A stretch of 51,784 bases of DNA from contig CAZIWA010000024.1 in assembly GCA_964542875.1 (NCBI GenBank), positions 1 to 51,784 on the forward strand, given 5' to 3'. Both the position numbers and the translations under genes were made by a program. The DNA is from CAZGOM01 sp964542875. GTDB lineage: Bacteria; Planctomycetota; Phycisphaerae; Phycisphaerales; Phycisphaeraceae. A model generated the notes under the pieces. It was not told the origin of the DNA. It worked only from the letters and a program-made list of their open reading frames with translations, and searched no databases. The number at the start of each line of letters is the position of its first letter. Within the stretch, counting starts at the first letter, position 1. Of the stretch, positions 23,942-33,744 are shown in pieces.

Positions 23942-25036
23942 ATGCTCAACCGGCGTAAATCCCTCGTGCTTACTGCCCTGATGGCCTGTGCTTTAGGAGC
24001 AGGTGTACTTGGTGAAGGCCGGGTGTATGGGCAGAGCGCCTCGCTTCCTTCGGGGATCATCAACGCGCAGAAGGAATTGGACAGCGGACAACTCCAGACG
24101 GTGGATCAGTTCGTGAAGACCGCGTTTGGGCAGATCATCAATGGTGCGGACCCCGTGGCGATCGCCAAAGGCCGGAAGGCATTGCTGGGGCAGTTCGGCG
24201 GCGGCGTTTCGACGCCATTTATCGTCGGGTATTCCAAGGTGATCGTGGATACGGTGATTTCGACCAAGGCGCTGGACTCCACCAAGCCGCTTTCACTGCG
24301 CCTGAACACGGTTATCGTGCTGACCAACTGCATGGATAGCCGGTTGTCGGCGGTGATCGAAGAAGCACTGAAAGACCCGAGCCCGGCGGTGCGGTACTGG
24401 GCCGCGATCGCGGCGAACCGGTTCCTTGACGAAGCACTGAACAACCCCACCTATAAGCCTTTCGCCGGTGATAAAGAACAGCAGCAGATTTTGAGGGGTT
24501 TAAAGAGCATCGGCAACGACACCCCGACGGGGTTGATCGCCGATCAGGTGTTGCTGGCGCTTTCGAAACTGACGGTGGCGGAGGCCCGGTCGACCCTGCT
24601 GAACCGGCTTAACGAGCGCGTGACCCTGCATGCCAGGACGCCCAACCCGGACATCAGCGCGGATCACAAGGCGCTGACGGCGTTTGTGGTGCGTACCGGC
24701 GGTACGCCGCTGGCGCAGGATGAGATGCGTGAACTGGCACGGCTGACCTATCGTGAAATGGTGCTGAGTCTGGAAGTGCTGGAGAAGCGCACGCTGAGCC
24801 CGCAGGAGCAGGGTTTGTTCACCCAGATGCTGATGCTTTCGGAGAAGTGGCTTTCCTGGTCGTACGATGGGCTGGCCAAGACGACCGTGCAGCCGGTGAC
24901 GAACTTCAAGGAATTGGTTCCGCTTAATGCATGGGCGAAGATCCGGCTGTCGCTGATCGACTTCCGGGATAAGGCGCTGCTGAAGGAGCCGGTGGGGCTT
25001 AAGGCCGATGAAGTGGAAACCGAGCTGATCAAGTAG
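23942..25036 (+). CDS. Secreted HEAT-like repeat protein of unknown function
   Basis: 364 residues from the ATG at 23942. The Sec signal is MLNRRKSLVLTALMACALGA, cleaved about VYGQS. The mature protein is helical, and DSRLSAVIEEALKDPSPAVRYWAAIAANRF (given here in outline: paired helices around a PSPAVRYWAAIAA turn) resembles a HEAT repeat. No catalytic motif is seen. A TTGACA promoter lies just upstream, so it is probably transcribed alone and well expressed. It is followed by repeat families B and C. Confidence 0.7.
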   Translation: MLNRRKSLVLTALMACALGAGVLGEGRVYGQSASLPSGIINAQKELDSGQLQTVDQFVKTAFGQIINGADPVAIAKGRKALLGQFGGGVSTPFIVGYSKVIVDTVISTKALDSTKPLSLRLNTVIVLTNCMDSRLSAVIEEALKDPSPAVRYWAAIAANRFLDEALNNPTYKPFAGDKEQQQILRGLKSIGNDTPTGLIADQVLLALSKLTVAEARSTLLNRLNERVTLHARTPNPDISADHKALTAFVVRTGGTPLAQDEMRELARLTYREMVLSLEVLEKRTLSPQEQGLFTQMLMLSEKWLSWSYDGLAKTTVQPVTNFKELVPLNAWAKIRLSLIDFRDKALLKEPVGLKADEVETELIK

Positions 25037-25088
25037 TGATATGGACGGTTTTTGCGGGTTAGGGAAGCATAAAAGAGCCGAGGGCTGA

Positions 25089-25229
25089 TTTTTAACCGCG
25101 AAGTTAAGAGGCGGTTGAAGACAAGAGCAGACGGTGTTGGGTTGGTGCGCGCTGGCCGGCGTGGATGCGGGTGCGTGCTGGAGTTTCTTTAAATGTTTCA
25201 AACTCAGGGTGGGGCATGGGTGCATGCTT
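25089..25229 (+). repeat. Composite intergenic repeat, copy 2 (families B + C)
   Basis: Same order of parts as at 14278-14455: TTTTTAACCGCGAAG, AGTTAAGAGGCGG, GAAGACAAGAGCAGACGG, a diverged stretch, then family C at 25188-25229, 37 of 42 identical to 14414-14455. It ends about 25 bp before the argS start region. Confidence 0.7.
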
Positions 25230-25254
25230 GACGCGGGTTTGACTGGCGACGACT

Positions 25255-27027
25255 ATGGTACGCCCTATGTTGACGCTACAAGACTATCTCACCGGGCTTT
25301 TTCAAGAAGCGATCGTCCATGCATTTGGCCCCCAGCACGCAGGGGTTGACCCTGTGGTGCGCGTGGCGGGCAATGCGCAGCATGGCGACTACCAGGTGAA
25401 CGCCGCAATGGCGCTGGCCAAGACGCTGGGGCAAAAGCCCCGGGATGTGGCGCAGAAGATCGTCGAAGCGCTTAAATGGGAAGGCGTGTGCGATGGTTTG
25501 CCGACGATCGCCGGGCCTGGCTTCATCAACGTGAAGCTGACCGAGGGCGTGATCAAAAACCATTTGAAGAGCGTGCAGACCGATGCGGGCCGGGCCGGGG
25601 TGCCGGTGGCGGCGAAGCCGATCAAAGTGGTGGTGGACTACTCCGGGCCCAACGTGGCCAAGGAGATGCACGTGGGGCACCTGCGGTCGAGCGTGATCGG
25701 TGATGCGGTGGCCCGGGTGCTGACATTCAAAGGCCATGAAGTGATCCGGCAGAACCATCTGGGCGATTGGGGCACGCAGTTTGGGATGCTGATCGAAAAT
25801 CTGCTGGAGACCAACCCGGAGCAGAAGGGGCTGAGCCGGATCGGCGACCTCAACAAGCTGTACAAGCAGTCCAAGGCGCGGTTTGACGCGGAGCCGGAGT
25901 TTGCGGTGCGGGCACGGGCGCGGGTGGTGCTGCTGCAATCCGGCGATGGCGAGACGCTGGCGGTGTGGCAGCATTTGATTGAGCAATCCAAGCTGCATTT
26001 CAACGACGTGTACAAGCGGCTGGATGTGCAGTTAACGGATGCGGATATCCGGCCGGAAAGTTTTTACAACCCGCTGCTGCCGGATGTGATCAAGGCGTTG
26101 GAGCTTAAGGGCCTGGCCCGGCTGGACGAGGGCGCGATGTGCTGCTTCCCGGAGGGGTATTTTGACCGTGAGAAGAAGCCGCTGGGGATGATCGTGCGCA
26201 AGTCCGACGGCGGGTATCCCTATGCCGCGACCGACCTGGCCGGCCTCCGGTACCGGGTGCAGGAACTGAAAGCGCAGCGGGTGATCTACTTCACCGATGC
26301 ACGGCAGGCGCAGCACTTTGCCATGGTGTTCTGGGTGGCACGGGCCGCGGGGTGGGTGACGCCGGAAATCAAGACCGAGCATGTGCCGTTTGGCAGCGTG
26401 CTGGGGCAGGACGGCAAGCCGCTTAAGAGCCGGGAAGGGGAACCGATCCGGCTGGTGGACCTGTTGGACGAAGCCGAAGCACGGGCCAAGGCGGCGATCG
26501 AAAGCAAGAAGCGGGATGTGCCCCTTGAAGCCGCAGAGGCGGCGGAGATCGGCTCCGCGGTGGGGATCGGCGCGATGAAATACGCCGATCTTTCCAGCGA
26601 TCGGATCAAGGACTATGTGTTCGACTGGGATCGGATGCTGGCCTTTGAAGGCAACACCGGGCCATACGTGCAGAATGCCGTGGTGCGGGTGCGGTCGATC
26701 TTCCGGAAGGCGGGCGTGAGCCAGGCCAACGCGATCGGCGGCGATGTGAAACTGGTGGAAGCCGCGGAGCGGACGCTGGCGCTGAAATTGCTGCAGTTCC
26801 CCGGTGTGGTGGACGCGGTGGAGACATCGCTGGAGCCACATCGGCTGACGGGGTATCTGTTTGATCTGGCGACATCGTTCCACCAGTTTTATGAACAGTG
26901 CCCTGTGCTTAAGAGCGATGTGCCCGAAGACCTGCGGGCCAGCCGGCTGGCGCTGGCGGCGTGCACGGATCGGGTGCTGACGCTGGGATTGGGGCTCATC
27001 GGCGTGCGGACGGTGGACCGGATGTGA
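25255..27027 (+). CDS. argS: Arginyl-tRNA synthetase
   Basis: 590 residues, the normal size. The N-terminal Add-1-type domain (1-90, GDYQVNAAMALAKTLGQKP) is followed by the catalytic Rossmann fold with VDYSGPNVAKEMHVGHLRSSVIGD (HVGH as the HIGH motif). The degenerate KMSKS region is GKPLKSREG, as usual for ArgRS, and the C-terminal anticodon-binding helices end at LGLGLIGVRTVDRM. It charges tRNA-Arg in the cytoplasm. The ATG at 25267 (MLTLQDYLTGLF) is an equally likely start. It ends five bases before a 100-N gap. Confidence 0.97.
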   Translation: MVRPMLTLQDYLTGLFQEAIVHAFGPQHAGVDPVVRVAGNAQHGDYQVNAAMALAKTLGQKPRDVAQKIVEALKWEGVCDGLPTIAGPGFINVKLTEGVIKNHLKSVQTDAGRAGVPVAAKPIKVVVDYSGPNVAKEMHVGHLRSSVIGDAVARVLTFKGHEVIRQNHLGDWGTQFGMLIENLLETNPEQKGLSRIGDLNKLYKQSKARFDAEPEFAVRARARVVLLQSGDGETLAVWQHLIEQSKLHFNDVYKRLDVQLTDADIRPESFYNPLLPDVIKALELKGLARLDEGAMCCFPEGYFDREKKPLGMIVRKSDGGYPYAATDLAGLRYRVQELKAQRVIYFTDARQAQHFAMVFWVARAAGWVTPEIKTEHVPFGSVLGQDGKPLKSREGEPIRLVDLLDEAEARAKAAIESKKRDVPLEAAEAAEIGSAVGIGAMKYADLSSDRIKDYVFDWDRMLAFEGNTGPYVQNAVVRVRSIFRKAGVSQANAIGGDVKLVEAAERTLALKLLQFPGVVDAVETSLEPHRLTGYLFDLATSFHQFYEQCPVLKSDVPEDLRASRLALAACTDRVLTLGLGLIGVRTVDRM

Positions 27028-27032
27028 TGCGC

Positions 27033-27132
27033 NNNNNNNNNNNNNNNNNNNNNNNNNNNNNNNNNNNNNNNNNNNNNNNNNNNNNNNNNNNNNNNNNNNN
27101 NNNNNNNNNNNNNNNNNNNNNNNNNNNNNNNN
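27033..27132. other. Assembly gap (100 N)
   Basis: Exactly 100 N between argS and the convergent amidohydrolase gene. It hides the 3' end of the latter and any terminator. Confidence 0.99.
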
Positions 27133-28354
27133 AGTTGTGGCAGGCCATGAGGGTGCCGGCTTTGAGTGTCCATTTGGGTTTTAGGCGTTTTTTGGCGTAG
27201 CGGACTTCGCCGAGGACGTCCAATAGGGGCCAGTGGCCGGGTTCAAGGGCGAGGAGGGTGAGATCAGCCTGGCGGCCGACCAGGATGCGGCCGAAGCGGT
27301 TGCCCAGGCGCATGGCGTTTGCGGGGGTTTGGGTGGTGGCCTGGAGGACTTTGGCCAGAGGCATGCCGAGGTGGAGGAGCTTGGTCATGGTGGTGGGGAG
27401 GTCGTAGACGGGGCCGGCGAGGTTGTAGCTGTGGAGATCGCTGGAGATGGTGTCGGGCCAGAAGTTGTGTTGTTGGGTGGCGGGCTCGGCGATTTGCCAG
27501 GCGAAGGCGCCGCCGCCGTGGCCGACGTCGAAGATGACGCCTTTGTCGCGGGCGCGGAGGGTGTGATCGGATGGCTTGGGGACTTGAGTGTTGGTGTCGC
27601 GGAAGGGGCCGGTGTTCCAGGGATGGTAGAGATGGGTGTAAACGTCGCCGGGGGCCAGGGCGGCGAGGACTTCGGGGGTTTGGATGAGGGAGTTTGCATG
27701 GTGGACCATGCAGAAGGTGCCGGTGTCGCGGGCGGCGCTGACGGCGCCCTGGAGGCCGGCGCGTTCGACGTGCTCACGATTGGCGGCGATGCCTGCGGTG
27801 AGTCGGACCTTGGTGCCGACGGCACGGTCGCCGTAACGCTGGATGATGTCGACGACGGCGGGGGCGTAGACAGAGCGTTCATCGGTCATGTCGCAGATGT
27901 GCGGGGCGTTGGAGTCGGTGGCGAGGCAGCCGACCATGGAGATGTTGATGAGGGCGAAAACATCTTCCCGCGCCTGGGAGATGACAAAGCGGTGAAAGGC
28001 GGGGTAGGTGAGCGCGCCGGCGGTGCCGGTATCAAGCATGGTGGTGACGCCGGTGGAGAGCCCGGCGTCTGACGGGTCCAGCGACCACATGCCCATGCCG
28101 GAGTAGACATGGACGTGAAGATCAATGAGGCCGGGGGTGACCAGGAGGCCGGAGGCGTCGATGACTTTGTCTCCCAGGTCCGGAAGGTTCGGCCCCAGCT
28201 CGACGATGGTTTGGCCTTTGATGCGGACATCAACCTGGGATTCGACGCCGGCGTCGAACACGCGACCATGTTTGATGAGGTAGCCCTGGGCGATCTGTTT
28301 GCCAAAGACGGGGAGCTTGGGAGGCGTGAGGGGCGGTTGGGTCACGGGTGGCAT
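27133..28354 (-). CDS. Amidohydrolase/deacetylase-family metallohydrolase, 3' end in gap
   Basis: At least 407 residues, running into the gap before a stop codon appears. The N-terminal beta-sandwich starts GYLIKHGRVFDAG. The metal motif is VTPGLIDLHVHVYSGM; later parts are FCMVHHANSL, VIFDVGHGGGAFAW and SSDLHSYNLAGPVYDLP, with the catalytic Asp after a Ser-Ser. The GMPL...ATTQTPANAMRLG and GRQADLTLL blocks are the usual end. The pattern is that of the deacetylase-like group including Atu3266/EF_0837, which acts on acylated hydroxy or amino acids. Substrate unknown. Confidence 0.88.
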
Positions 28355-28557
28355 CCTGGAGTGGGTGGAAGAAGCATACTCGGAGTTTCGGATCCCGGGG
28401 TCGGGAGTCCTGCGTCGGGAGTTTTAAAGTGTAGAGTCAAGAGTGTGAGTTAAGAGTTTTGGGAGGTGCCCGGGGAATGGATGAATTGTGCTCAGGAAAA
28501 CCCTTATCTCGCGGGCGATGGCTTGACACTTTTGGGGCTTGGCCGGAGGATCGGGTC
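28355..28557. other. Intergenic region with short direct repeats
   Basis: About 200 bp between divergent genes. At 28395-28455 there are several loose copies of GGGAGT and GAGT(T)AAGAG-like strings. GGAGG at 28545-28549 serves the next gene. Confidence 0.4.
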
Positions 28558-29361
28558 ATGAAAACCTATCAAGAGCAAGAGCGGTGCTTTCTGGACCGCA
28601 AGCCGGGGTTGCTGGACGAATTCAAGGATGCGGGCGGAGGCTTGGCGGGCGCTGAGGCGTTGATCGATGTGATCTGCAAAACGCCTGATCCGCTGGAGCG
28701 CCGGGTGCTGTATTCGTTCATCAGGCAGGCGCTGACCCTTGATGTGGTGGGCGCTGATGGGCTGGATGTGCTGATTGCTTTAGCGAACGCGGGGATCGCC
28801 GAGAATCTTAAGCAAGCAGAGGACGAAACGGATGCTCAGGACCGGGACAAGCGCATCGATGCGGCGAACATGATCAGCTATAACCTGGCGGCGGACCTGG
28901 CGTTTTGCTGGGACGATGGATTTGCCCGGGACAGGCGGCACTATGAACGGGGCCTGCAAGCCGGGGAAGACTGTCTGAAATGGCGCAGGCAACTGGGCAA
29001 GCCCGCGGCAAGGTTTGCACTGGCGCACTGGGCGCGCGGCGTGCATCGGCTGGCGCTGGGCGATGTGGCGGGGGCGGAGGAAGACTTTGAGAAGTCACTG
29101 ATGCTGGACAGCGAGGCCGCAGGCCTGGCGTGCGTGCCGGAGGTGAGCGCAGAGATGCCCAACCCCGTGCTTTTGATGCGCGGATGGGTGGCGATCGTGA
29201 AGGCGTTTGCCGGGGAAGCGCAAGAGAAGGCCGTGCTGGAAAAGATCATCGCGATCTATGAGCCGCGGCTGGAATCAACCGACCCGGAAGTTCAGGGCGA
29301 CGCAAAATGGGCGCTGATCCAGCTTAAGTCCGGCGCCAAGCGGATGAATGTGCTGGAGTGA
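28558..29361 (+). CDS. TPR-like hypothetical protein, 267 aa
   Basis: Starts at 28558 (MKTYQEQERCFLDRKP) behind a GGAGG; earlier in-frame starts lack this. Residues about 140-215 have TPR-like helix pairs: HYERGLQAGEDCLKWRRQLG, then ARGVHRLALGDVAGAEEDFEKSLML. No signal peptide. Soluble, probably a protein-interaction scaffold. It converges on the heparinase-family gene, with only 12 bp between the stop codons and no hairpin, so the two transcripts probably overlap. Confidence 0.7.
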   Translation: MKTYQEQERCFLDRKPGLLDEFKDAGGGLAGAEALIDVICKTPDPLERRVLYSFIRQALTLDVVGADGLDVLIALANAGIAENLKQAEDETDAQDRDKRIDAANMISYNLAADLAFCWDDGFARDRRHYERGLQAGEDCLKWRRQLGKPAARFALAHWARGVHRLALGDVAGAEEDFEKSLMLDSEAAGLACVPEVSAEMPNPVLLMRGWVAIVKAFAGEAQEKAVLEKIIAIYEPRLESTDPEVQGDAKWALIQLKSGAKRMNVLE

Positions 29362-29373
29362 GCCTTAGGAACA

Positions 29374-31302
29374 TCAATAGAGCGTGAAGACGGGGACAGC
29401 GGGGTTCTGCTGGCCGGGCGTAAGCGTAATGGTGAGGGAAATGAGACTGCTGGTGAGCTTGAGCACGCAGGGCCCGGCGCCGGTGAGGGTGGGGATGAGC
29501 GGGGCGTCCTTGGCGCTTGATGCGTGGGCCTGAAGCACGGTGACAAAGAGGGCGCTGGTGGCTGGAGCGGCGTTGGCGATGCCTAGGGCGCTGATGGCGT
29601 GATCGCCATGGACGGAGTTGAGGCCTTTGATCTGATCGGTGAAAGGTTCGGCAGTGATGGGGGTGGGGCTTAAGGCATGAAGGGTGAGGGAACCGGCGGG
29701 GCGGGCGACGCGCCAGCCGCTGTTGGCAAGGGGCGTAAAAGGGCCCGCGGCGTGGAAGCGGAGCTGGAATGAGGTTGGCTTTTGCGCGCGGGCTTCGTCT
29801 ACGATGATCCAGAGATCGGGCTTGATGTAGAGCACGTGGCGCAGCAGGCGGCTGAGCTTATGGACGGGTTCGTAGGCGGGGCAGAGATCGCCGATGACGA
29901 TGTCATGCGAGGGGTGGGATTCAAAGGTGAGGATGCGGCCTTCGGGCTTGCCCATGCGCATCTGGAGGTCTTCAAACCAGTCGCCAAGCTCGCCGGTCTG
30001 GCCGGTGCCGTTGACGAGGATGGTGTTTTGATAGGCGGTCATCTTTTTGGGGTAGCCGTCATCGATGAGGAGCCAGTCTCCATGGGCGTGGAGGAGGACG
30101 TGGCCGGCATCGGGGTGCATGTGGCCGCCTGAGATGTTGTGCCGGTAGTTTCTGGAGGCGTGGTGGCCGGAGTTAGGACCGGATTTGAAACCAAAGACGG
30201 TGGCTTTGGGACCCCAGCCGGAGCGAAGAATGGCGATGTCCTTGTCGTCGAAGTGGTGTGCGGTGGGGAGCGAGTCAGACGGCTTGGGGGTGACGGAAGG
30301 ATCGTGCCAGAAGGGGAGAAGGAAGGCGGAGCTGTCGCCGTTGACGTGGGCCTGGGCGGTCTGGATGGCCAGGTATTGGGCGTGGGGGTTGTTGAATTTA
30401 CCGGCGATGAGACGCAGGTGGACATCGGGCCCGTACCAGTGGGAGCCGTTGGTGTCGCCGAAATGCATGAATGTGGAGGTGGGGGACCAGACTTCTCGCG
30501 GGAGGGAGCTGTAGAGCAGGAAGTTCGGATAGTTTTGCAGGAATTGGTTGCCGGAGATGAGGTCGACGCCGCAGAGATCGTGGGCCTGGACGAGGGATTT
30601 GAGGAAGAAGTCGATGTAATACTGGCCGTAGGCGAGGCCTTCGGCGGAGGCACCGTCTTTGCCCAGGGCCTGGGCCATGAGGCGGAGTTTTTCCAACGTG
30701 AAGCGGACGATGCGGCCTGCTCCGGCGATATGGCCCCAGATGGCGCAGCCGGAGGACATAAGCCCCGCAGAGATGACGGCGGCGTGATTGCAGGCGTAAG
30801 CGGTGGGGCTGAAGTCGCCGTAGGAAAACCAGAAGTCCATGACGCGGTTTGCACGCGTGAGGAGCGTGCGGGCGATCTGTTCACGAAGCGGGACGTCCAG
30901 ATCGTCATGAAGCCAATCAAACGCGAGCGAGACGCCGTGCGCCCAGTGGCCGTAGATGAGGCTGTGTCCCCACTCGTTTTCCTGGCAGAGAGTCTGAAGC
31001 GTGTTTTTGGCGCTTTCGAGGTGCTGGGCATCACGGGTGAGGACGTACATGGCGGCGGTGTTGGCCAGGCCGCAGCCGATGCCGCGGGGGTCGCCGATGA
31101 AGCCTGCGCTGGCCTGCCGTGCGGCATGATCGGCCTGGGCCTGGATACGCGTCAGAAAAGCGGCGTAGACAGGCTGCGCCATGCGTTCCCTGACGATGGC
31201 CAGACGGGCCTGAGTGGTGTAGAGACGGGGATGTACACCGGGGAAGTCGGTTTCCAGCGGGGTGGCTGAAGTGACAATGTCCGACTGATAGAGCGAGGTC
31301 AT
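29374..31302 (-). CDS. Heparinase II/III-family protein
   Basis: 642 residues from the ATG at 31302 (MTSLYQSDIVTSATPL); the frame continues upstream but without coding character. The N-terminal half is an (alpha/alpha) toroid: HPRLYTTQARLAIVRERM, CGLANTAAMYVLTRD, NWGH-type WGHSLIYGHWAHGVSLAFDW, YACNHAAVISAG. From about residue 360 comes the heparinase II/III beta-sheet domain (HMHPDAGHVLLHAHGDWLLIDDGY, RLLRHVLYIKPDLWIIVDE). The family cleaves acidic polysaccharides by beta-elimination. No signal peptide is seen, so it would act in the cytoplasm on imported oligosaccharide, or the start is misjudged. Confidence 0.88.
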   Translation of the reverse strand: MTSLYQSDIVTSATPLETDFPGVHPRLYTTQARLAIVRERMAQPVYAAFLTRIQAQADHAARQASAGFIGDPRGIGCGLANTAAMYVLTRDAQHLESAKNTLQTLCQENEWGHSLIYGHWAHGVSLAFDWLHDDLDVPLREQIARTLLTRANRVMDFWFSYGDFSPTAYACNHAAVISAGLMSSGCAIWGHIAGAGRIVRFTLEKLRLMAQALGKDGASAEGLAYGQYYIDFFLKSLVQAHDLCGVDLISGNQFLQNYPNFLLYSSLPREVWSPTSTFMHFGDTNGSHWYGPDVHLRLIAGKFNNPHAQYLAIQTAQAHVNGDSSAFLLPFWHDPSVTPKPSDSLPTAHHFDDKDIAILRSGWGPKATVFGFKSGPNSGHHASRNYRHNISGGHMHPDAGHVLLHAHGDWLLIDDGYPKKMTAYQNTILVNGTGQTGELGDWFEDLQMRMGKPEGRILTFESHPSHDIVIGDLCPAYEPVHKLSRLLRHVLYIKPDLWIIVDEARAQKPTSFQLRFHAAGPFTPLANSGWRVARPAGSLTLHALSPTPITAEPFTDQIKGLNSVHGDHAISALGIANAAPATSALFVTVLQAHASSAKDAPLIPTLTGAGPCVLKLTSSLISLTITLTPGQQNPAVPVFTLY

Positions 31303-31577
31303 TGGTCTGTCCCCTTGAGGCGGGTGTCGATGCTGAAAGGGTACAGCATCAGGGCCGGCGTGTCCCTTTGACTCGCGAGTGCGAGAAATGTTTTCGAAAG
31401 AATATTTTTTGTCGCAATAAGCGAATGGGGCGTCTCGTTGTCCCACTGTGATGAGAGACAGGGATTCCGGTTTCCTGCCCGCCCCCCTAATAACCTGCTA
31501 TATGGTCACCCGCCTGCTAACTACTGATTAGCCTGCCTGTCGGTTCCCCCTGCACTAACAATCTTGAAAGGTCCGTT
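31303..31577. other. Divergent promoter region, heparinase-family gene / peroxidase
   Basis: 275 bp with no gene. TTTCGAAA at about 31394-31401, a palindromic octamer, lies in an AT-rich patch (31385-31420) that could hold a promoter and an operator for the minus-strand gene. The peroxidase has GAAAGG before its ATG. Confidence 0.4.
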
Positions 31578-33638
31578 ATGACAAAGCGCACATCACGCAT
31601 TGGTTTTCTATTCTCCAAAATGTCCGGGTTGCTGGATTACAAGCCCAGGCAGAAGCAGGCGCAAAGCATGCCGGTGAGCCTGGAGTCCCTGGAACCCAGG
31701 ACGATGATGTCCAGCGTTTATGCCTCCATCGACGGCACGGGCAACAACCTGGTGCACGTGGAATGGGGCTCCACGGGAGAGAACTTCCTGCGGACGGCGC
31801 CCGCGGCATATGGGGACGGTATTTCCAGCCCGGCGGGGCAGGACCTGCCTGATGCCAGGACGATCAGCAATCTGCTTTCGGCGCAGCCCGCGGACATGAC
31901 GGGCAACAGCCGATCGCTTTCGGACTACATCTATGCCTGGGGTCAGTTCCTGGATCATGACATCGATCTGACCAGTACCCAAAGCGGCACCGATGCAGAG
32001 AAATTGCCGATCCAGGTGCCGACGGGCGACCCGTATTTCGATCCGGCATCGACGGGGACGCAGACGATTCCGCTGACGCGGTCGGAGTATGACCCGGCAA
32101 CGGGAACAAGCCTGGCCAACGTGCGCCAGCAGATCAACTCCATCACGGCGTTCATCGATGGATCGCAGATTTACGGATCGGATGCGGAAACGGCCAATTC
32201 ATTGCGAACTTTCACGGGCGGGAAGCTCAGGACATCGGAAGGGAACCTGCTGCCGACGGATGAGACCGGTTTTTTTGTGGCCGGTGATATCCGTGTGGAT
32301 GAGAATACCGGGCTGATCGCGATGCAGACGATGTTCATGCGTGAGCACAACCGGCTGGCTACGGAAATGGCCAAGGAAAACCCCGGCTGGAGCGATGAAG
32401 AGATTTACCAGCACGCCAGGCGGGTGGTGATCGGCGAGCTGCAGAAGATTACCTACAGCGAGTTTCTGCCCGCGCTTCTGGGATCGATCAAGCTGACTCC
32501 CTATAAGGGCTACAACGCGAAGGTGAACCCGGGCGTGGCCAATGAATTCGCCACCGCGGCCTACCGGTTTGGCCATAGCCTGCTGAATGACGACGTGGAA
32601 TTTCTGGACAACAACGGCAACGCCACCCGGGAAGAAATATCCCTGGCAGAGGCGTTCTTCAACCCCGACATCGTGAAGGAATCCGGCATTGATGGAGTGC
32701 TGAAGTACCTGGCCAGCGACAATGCCAACGAACTGGACAACAGAATCGTCGACAGCCTGCGCAACTTCCTGTTTGGCCCTCCCGGCGCGGGCGGGATGGA
32801 CCTGGCGGCGCTGAATATCCAACGTGGGCGTGATCACGGTTTGGCGGACTACAACACCACACGGGCTTCGTATGGCCTTAAGAAAGTGACCAGCTTCGCG
32901 CAGATCACCTCAAACGTTGAATTGCAAAAGGCGCTCAAGACGCTTTACGGCGACGTGAACAAGATCGACCTGTGGGTGGGCCTGCTGGCTGAGGACCATG
33001 TGAAGGATTCCAGTGTCGGCCAACTGACGGGAGCCATTTTGGTGAACCAGTTCACCCGGCTGCGCGACGGCGACCGGTTCTGGTACCAGAACCAGCTTAA
33101 GGGCAAAGAGCTGGCGATCGTGGAGAAGACCACACTGGCGGAAGTGATCAAGCGAAACACCGGAACCTACAACCTGCAGGAGAACGTGTTCTTCTTTAAG
33201 ACCGAAGTGACCGGCAAGGTGTTCAACGACGCCAACAAAGACGGCCAGACACAGAAGAATGAAGCCGGTTTGGCCGGCAGAACGCTTCAACTGCTGGGTG
33301 AAGACGGAAGCGTGCTGAGCACCACCAAGACGGATAAGGCAGGGCTGTACAGCTTCAAGGGCATCGGACTGGGGAAGTTCACGCTGAAGGAGGTGCTGCC
33401 GGCAGGGTGGGCAATGACGGGCGCGCAGACGCCGGAGGTGATCGTGACCAAGGGGTCATCGATGGTGGTGAATCTTGGGAACGCGGAGATTCGTGTGACG
33501 CCGGCTGCGAACCCTGCGCCCAAGCCGCCGACGCCGGCACCGCCGAAGCCGGGAGATAAGCCTGGGGTGCCGCCGATGCCGGTGAAGAACATGATTTTGG
33601 ATGGACTGAGGAATTTGACGCTTAAGGATGTGACGTGA
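31578..33638 (+). CDS. Secreted animal-type haem peroxidase with SdrD-B-like domain
   Basis: 686 residues. A basic N-terminus is followed by SLESLEPRTMMSS (about 34-46), a LEPR-type sorting motif typical of planctomycete surface proteins. The peroxidase domain has the distal His in WGQFLDHDIDLT, the catalytic Arg in MREHNRLA, and the proximal His in YRFGHSLLND, then LNIQRGRDHGLADYN, so all haem-contacting residues are present. From about 540 there is one SdrD B-like fold (VFNDANKDGQTQKNEAGL, calcium-binding type), then a Pro-rich linker and a short tail. It should use peroxide to oxidise halides or organic substrates outside the cell. Confidence 0.93.
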   Translation: MTKRTSRIGFLFSKMSGLLDYKPRQKQAQSMPVSLESLEPRTMMSSVYASIDGTGNNLVHVEWGSTGENFLRTAPAAYGDGISSPAGQDLPDARTISNLLSAQPADMTGNSRSLSDYIYAWGQFLDHDIDLTSTQSGTDAEKLPIQVPTGDPYFDPASTGTQTIPLTRSEYDPATGTSLANVRQQINSITAFIDGSQIYGSDAETANSLRTFTGGKLRTSEGNLLPTDETGFFVAGDIRVDENTGLIAMQTMFMREHNRLATEMAKENPGWSDEEIYQHARRVVIGELQKITYSEFLPALLGSIKLTPYKGYNAKVNPGVANEFATAAYRFGHSLLNDDVEFLDNNGNATREEISLAEAFFNPDIVKESGIDGVLKYLASDNANELDNRIVDSLRNFLFGPPGAGGMDLAALNIQRGRDHGLADYNTTRASYGLKKVTSFAQITSNVELQKALKTLYGDVNKIDLWVGLLAEDHVKDSSVGQLTGAILVNQFTRLRDGDRFWYQNQLKGKELAIVEKTTLAEVIKRNTGTYNLQENVFFFKTEVTGKVFNDANKDGQTQKNEAGLAGRTLQLLGEDGSVLSTTKTDKAGLYSFKGIGLGKFTLKEVLPAGWAMTGAQTPEVIVTKGSSMVVNLGNAEIRVTPAANPAPKPPTPAPPKPGDKPGVPPMPVKNMILDGLRNLTLKDVT

Positions 33639-33672
33639 TCAAGAGCCCGTTTCCTTGCACGTGAGTGAGGGG

Positions 33673-33718
33673 AAGCGCCGGGGCATGGCTTGTCGCCATG
33701 CCTCCCGGCGCTTTTTTT
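33673..33718 (+). terminator. Rho-independent terminator after the peroxidase
   Basis: A long stem with arms AGCGCCGG(G)GGCATGGC and GCCATGCC(T)CCCGGCGCT, loop TTGTC, then TTTTTTT. It lies about 35 bp after the stop codon. Confidence 0.92.
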
Positions 33719-33744
33719 GTGAGAGTAAATGGGGGATTGTTGGG

